This document shows positions 13,953-17,225 of a stretch of 17,225 bases of DNA, piece after piece. Origin of the DNA: CAZADA01 sp964636945 (GTDB lineage: Bacteria; Pseudomonadota; Alphaproteobacteria; Caulobacterales; Maricaulaceae). How positions within the stretch are numbered: the first letter of the stretch is position 1; each line of letters starts with the position of its first letter. The notes below the pieces were generated by a model. The model was not told where the DNA came from, searched no databases, and worked only from the letters and a program-made list of their open reading frames with translations. The DNA is taken from the NCBI GenBank assembly GCA_964636945.1, contig CAZWVH010000061.1:1-17225 (forward strand), given 5' to 3'. A program made the translations under genes and the position numbers.

Positions 13953-16900
13953 ATGGCGGTGGGCTTGTTTGATGCGGTATTTGGGCGCAAACGCGCAGCA
14001 TCGGTGCACACCGGAACGACGCCAGCCCACGCTGCGGCGACTTCGGGTGAGGCAGCGCAACTGAGCTTTCTGGTCGGCGCCAAGACCCATGTCTTCACCA
14101 TCCCGCCCTATGCGCCGTTTTTGACCAGCCTCGCACGCGGATGCATTGACGGCCTTGGCGCTAGCCATGATCCCGCCCGCTTGGCGGATGTGACGATCCT
14201 CGCGCCCACGCGACGCTCCGCACAGGCATTGGCGCGGGCGTTCGGCGAGGCGCAGTCGGGCGGCAGAGCGGCGTTTTTGCCGAATATCATTCCCTTAGGC
14301 GATCTAGACGCAGACGGCGCCAGCGGACCCGCATCCGCCATGATTGCCAGCGCCGCGCTGGAGCTTTCGCCTGCGGTGTCGCGCATGCGCCGCCAATGCG
14401 AATTGGCGCGATTGCTCGCGGCCAAAACCGCAGCGCAAGGCGGAGACGGCGATGTGGCCGCTCATCTTGCGCTCGGCGAGGCGCTGGGCGGGTTGTTGGA
14501 TGAATGCGCTGAACATGACGCCAATCTTGCCGCTGCAAAACATCTCTATGACGCTTTGCCCAAGCACCTGCAGGACGCAGCTGTGTTCCTGGAGATCGTG
14601 CAACTCGCCTGGCCGCAGCGGCTGGCGGAGTTGGGCGCGGATGATCCGGCCGCCCGCACGCGCAAGGCGCTATTGGCTTTAGCCCATCTCTGGCGCGCCG
14701 CGCCGCCGCCGGGACCAGTGATCGCGGCCGGCTCCACCGGCAGTGCGCCAGCCACGGCTGCCTTATTGGCCGCGGTGTCCAGCTTGCCCCAAGGGGCGGT
14801 GGTGTTGCCGGGGCTCGATCTTGCCTTGGATAACGCGGCCTGGGAGCAATTGGACGAACAGCATCCCCAGTCAGGCATGAAGCGTTTGCTCGGCCGGCTG
14901 AACGTGGCGCGTGAGGATGTCGCTGTGTGGCCAGGTGTGGCGGACACCAGTGATGGCCCAGGGCAGGCGCGGCTGCGCGTGATCAATGAGGCCATGCGGC
15001 CCGCTAGCGCCACGGCCGATTGGCTGGCGCGGATCGAGGCCTTGGGCGCTGGGGCCGTTCGCACTGGTCTTGACGGATTGTCGGTCCTGGCCGCGCCGGA
15101 TGAGACCAGTCACGCCCGCGCGCTGGCTCTGGCTGTGCGTCATAAATTGGAGCGCGAACCGGGGGCGGATACGCTGATCGTTACCCCCGACCGGGGCCTG
15201 GGCGAGCGGATCCACACAGCCTTGCAAAGATGGGGGATAAGCGCTGATCATTCGGCGGGCCAACCGCTGCTTGAAACCCCGGCAGGGGCCTTCTTGTCCC
15301 ACATATTGACGCTTGCAGGCGCCCCTTCTGACGCGGCCGCACTGTGCGCAGTGGCAAAGCACAGATTGGCGGCGCTTGGACACTCCAGACCCCAATTGCG
15401 CGAACGGTTTGCGCGCCTGGAAACACGGCTTTTGAGGGGCGTGTCAGCGGGTGAGGACCTCAGCGCTTATCCCCGCCGCTTGGAAAATCAATGCTCACGC
15501 GCCGCCGATCCAGATGAGGCCAAGGAGCGCGCTGCGCCCCACTTTGAGCTGATCGCCCGCATCGAAACGGCGGCGGCCCCGCTTCTGGACTTGGCCGCGG
15601 CGGGGGAGGCGCCGGTGGCCGATTGGGCTCGGGCTCTGGCCGAGGCGGCCGAGCGCTTTGCCAAGACCGATGACGCCCCTGGGGCGGATCGGGTTTGGGC
15701 TGGATCGTCGGGGCGCGCCGCCGCGCAGTTGATCCGCGACCTATTGCAGGACACAGACGCCATGCCGGCCATGTCGCTGGCCAGCTTTATCCACGTGTTC
15801 AAGGCCTTCACCCAGGCCGCCAGCGTACGCCCGCCGGCCACCCACGGCGCGCGCGTGCGCATTGTCGGTCCGCTCGAGGCGCGATTGCTCAGTGCAGACT
15901 TGGTGGTGCTGGCGGGCCTCAATGAAAATGTCTGGCCGCCCGTGGTGAAATCCGACCCATTTTTGTCCGCGGGAATGCGGGCTGAGGCCGGATTGCCGCC
16001 GCGTGAACGCCGGATGGGTTTGTCAGCGCATGATTTTGCGCAACTGGCCTGCGCGCCCGAGGTGATTTTGAGCTGGTCCGAGCGGGTTGACGCCGCCCCG
16101 GCTGCGCCATCGCGCTGGGTGTGGCGTCTGAAAACGCTGTGCCGGGGCGCCGGCATTGAGCTAGAAGACCAGACCGCCCCAGACATGGACTATGTGGCGC
16201 TCGCGGCCAAGCTGGACGCCCCGGCCAATCCCTCAGGCGCGCCCATTGCGCCGCCCGAACCGCGACCGCCGGTGGAGGCCCGGCCTCGCCAGCTCTCCGT
16301 CACCAGCATTCCCAAGCTGATCCGAGATCCCTACGCCATTTTCGCGCGCGAGATATTGAAGCTCCGCAAGCTCGATGACCTCAACCAGGAACCGGGACCG
16401 CGCGAACGCGGCATAGCGCTGCATGACGTGCTCGCCGAGCTGGCCGAGCGGGATGGACTTGTCAGTGCGCAGGGCTTTGCTGAGCGCGCGGAGGCTGTGC
16501 TGGTGCGCGCGGGCTTTGCCGCCCATGTGGCTGCGCGCTCGCGCGTGCGGTTTAAGGCCATGGAGCACTGGCTCGAGCACGAGCTTGCCAAGCGCGCGAG
16601 GGACGGCTGGCTGCTGGCGGAGCGCGAGGTGGGCGGCGCGCTCACCATCACGGCGCCGGCCGGCCCGTTCACGCTGACGGCGCGCGCGGACCGGATCGAC
16701 GCCGGCCCACATGGCTTGGCGATCCTCGACTACAAAACCGGCGCTCCGCCATCGAAAAACCAAGTCAATGCAGGGCTTGAGCCGCAATTGTCGCTGGAGG
16801 CGGCCATTGCGGCGGCGGGCGGGTTTGGCGAGGTTGAGGCCGCGCCAATCGCCGAACTCACTTACGTCCAGCTCACCGGCGGCGCGCCGGCGGGCAAAGT

Positions 16901-17108
16901 GGTCACCATGGCGCAAGGCGGGGCCGCCGACGCGCTCGCCTCTGACGCGGTCGCCGGACTGACGCGTTTGATCAGCGCGTTCGATCGCCCCGAAACGCCG
17001 TATCAATCTCATGTTCTCGCCTACAAGCAGGCCGATATGGGCGACTATGACCGCTTGGCGAGGCGCGCCGAATGGTCCGCCGTCGCTGAGGCGGAGGAAT
17101 CGGAATGA
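13953..17108 (+). CDS. addB: Double-strand break repair protein AddB (alphaproteobacterial type)
   Basis: The 1051-residue subunit partners AddA in the AddAB helicase-nuclease, which resects broken DNA ends for RecA. The N-terminal inactive helicase part begins at VFTIPPYAPFLTSLARG and, unlike Bacillus AddB, has no Walker A motif. Later come VVLAGLNENVWPP and RRMGLSAHDFAQL, typical of UvrD-like folds. The C-terminal RecB-family nuclease has H824 (GIALHDVLAEL), D913 (RADRID), D926 and K928 (LDYKTG), then EPQLSLEAAI. I see no Cys cluster around the nuclease, so no Fe-S cluster of the Bacillus type. The ATG at 13953 has AAGGAGAG at 13940-13947. This start adds about 47 residues before the usual family N-terminus. 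The addA start overlaps its stop by ATGA. Confidence 0.95.
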   Translation: MAVGLFDAVFGRKRAASVHTGTTPAHAAATSGEAAQLSFLVGAKTHVFTIPPYAPFLTSLARGCIDGLGASHDPARLADVTILAPTRRSAQALARAFGEAQSGGRAAFLPNIIPLGDLDADGASGPASAMIASAALELSPAVSRMRRQCELARLLAAKTAAQGGDGDVAAHLALGEALGGLLDECAEHDANLAAAKHLYDALPKHLQDAAVFLEIVQLAWPQRLAELGADDPAARTRKALLALAHLWRAAPPPGPVIAAGSTGSAPATAALLAAVSSLPQGAVVLPGLDLALDNAAWEQLDEQHPQSGMKRLLGRLNVAREDVAVWPGVADTSDGPGQARLRVINEAMRPASATADWLARIEALGAGAVRTGLDGLSVLAAPDETSHARALALAVRHKLEREPGADTLIVTPDRGLGERIHTALQRWGISADHSAGQPLLETPAGAFLSHILTLAGAPSDAAALCAVAKHRLAALGHSRPQLRERFARLETRLLRGVSAGEDLSAYPRRLENQCSRAADPDEAKERAAPHFELIARIETAAAPLLDLAAAGEAPVADWARALAEAAERFAKTDDAPGADRVWAGSSGRAAAQLIRDLLQDTDAMPAMSLASFIHVFKAFTQAASVRPPATHGARVRIVGPLEARLLSADLVVLAGLNENVWPPVVKSDPFLSAGMRAEAGLPPRERRMGLSAHDFAQLACAPEVILSWSERVDAAPAAPSRWVWRLKTLCRGAGIELEDQTAPDMDYVALAAKLDAPANPSGAPIAPPEPRPPVEARPRQLSVTSIPKLIRDPYAIFAREILKLRKLDDLNQEPGPRERGIALHDVLAELAERDGLVSAQGFAERAEAVLVRAGFAAHVAARSRVRFKAMEHWLEHELAKRARDGWLLAEREVGGALTITAPAGPFTLTARADRIDAGPHGLAILDYKTGAPPSKNQVNAGLEPQLSLEAAIAAAGGFGEVEAAPIAELTYVQLTGGAPAGKVVTMAQGGAADALASDAVAGLTRLISAFDRPETPYQSHVLAYKQADMGDYDRLARRAEWSAVAEAEESE

Positions 17109-17225
17109 CCATGACCGCCGCCCAAACCCTCAGTGACACCGCCGCGGCCGCCCAACGCGCCGCTGCCGATCCGGCCGCCCACGTTTTTGTGTCCGCCAAT
17201 GCCGGCTCGGGCAAAACCAAGGTGC
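17105..17225 (+). CDS. addA: Helicase-nuclease AddA, N-terminus (3' truncated by window edge)
   Basis: Only the first 40 codons are visible. The ATG at 17105 overlaps the addB TGA (ATGA), the standard coupling of these genes; a second ATG at 17111 is also possible. The peptide starts MTMTAAQTLSDTAAAAQRAA and reaches FVSANAGSGKTKV, the Q-motif-like lead-in and Walker A of UvrD/RecB-type helicases, at the place expected for AddA. AddA supplies the ATP-driven motor and a second nuclease domain to AddAB. Confidence 0.93.
   Translation, partial: MTMTAAQTLSDTAAAAQRAAADPAAHVFVSANAGSGKTKV

Noticed and set aside
13953..14250. Walker A motif in AddB
   Set aside because: No GxxGxGK[ST] is present. Its absence is usual for alphaproteobacterial AddB and not a defect.
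1..17225. CRISPR array, transposon, prophage, toxin-antitoxin or defence system
   Set aside because: No repeat-spacer array, transposase, integrase or small toxin/antitoxin pair was recognisable on either strand.

Overview
The window reads as a chromosomal housekeeping region of an alphaproteobacterium of the Caulobacterales/Maricaulales/Parvularculales type. This rests on the gene content: a ChvI-ChvG two-component pair beside regulatory PTS genes and ahcY; a DivL-type PAS kinase with Tyr instead of His in its H-box; an adjacent tsaE-amgK-murU-addB-addA run; and a lone TonB-C lipoprotein. Base composition is moderately GC-rich. No tRNA, rRNA, CRISPR array, insertion sequence or integrase was seen, and no gap between genes exceeds about 270 bp.

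Layout, left to right. (1) 1-578 is the 3' end of polA. (2) 661-2294 is a tightly coupled pair: a membrane-anchored TPR protein predicted to face the periplasm, and a small secreted protein of unknown family. (3) A 265-bp regulatory gap leads into chvI-chvG (2560-4888), which overlap. (4) EIIA-Man and HPr (5013-5709) follow; the hprK gene often found between chvG and the EIIA gene in alphaproteobacteria is not here. (5) ahcY (5857-7269) follows a leader holding a near-perfect 22-bp palindrome, which is probably a SAM-cycle repressor operator. Immediately after it lies a segment able to fold as a hairpin plus pseudoknot. (6) A PaiB-like FMN-binding protein and a TonB-C lipoprotein come next. 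(7) divL (8670-11099) is convergent with a minus-strand [2Fe-2S] ferredoxin (11115-11435). (8) tsaE, amgK, murU, addB and the first 40 codons of addA (11574-17225) read on the plus strand with overlaps or short gaps.

Functions cluster loosely. ChvI-ChvG senses envelope or acid stress. EIIA-Man and HPr form a phosphorelay without a sugar permease in view. AhcY removes S-adenosylhomocysteine, DivL feeds the CckA-CtrA cell-cycle circuit, and AmgK/MurU recycle cell-wall sugars to UDP-MurNAc. TsaE helps make t6A on tRNA, and AddAB repairs double-strand breaks.

The points most worth a second look are the ahcY leader (operator plus possible pseudoknot), the missing hprK with a 29-codon frame in its place, and the periplasmic TPR/secreted-protein pair next to ChvIG. 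Most of the window is recognisable core biology, and no clearly new multi-gene system was seen.
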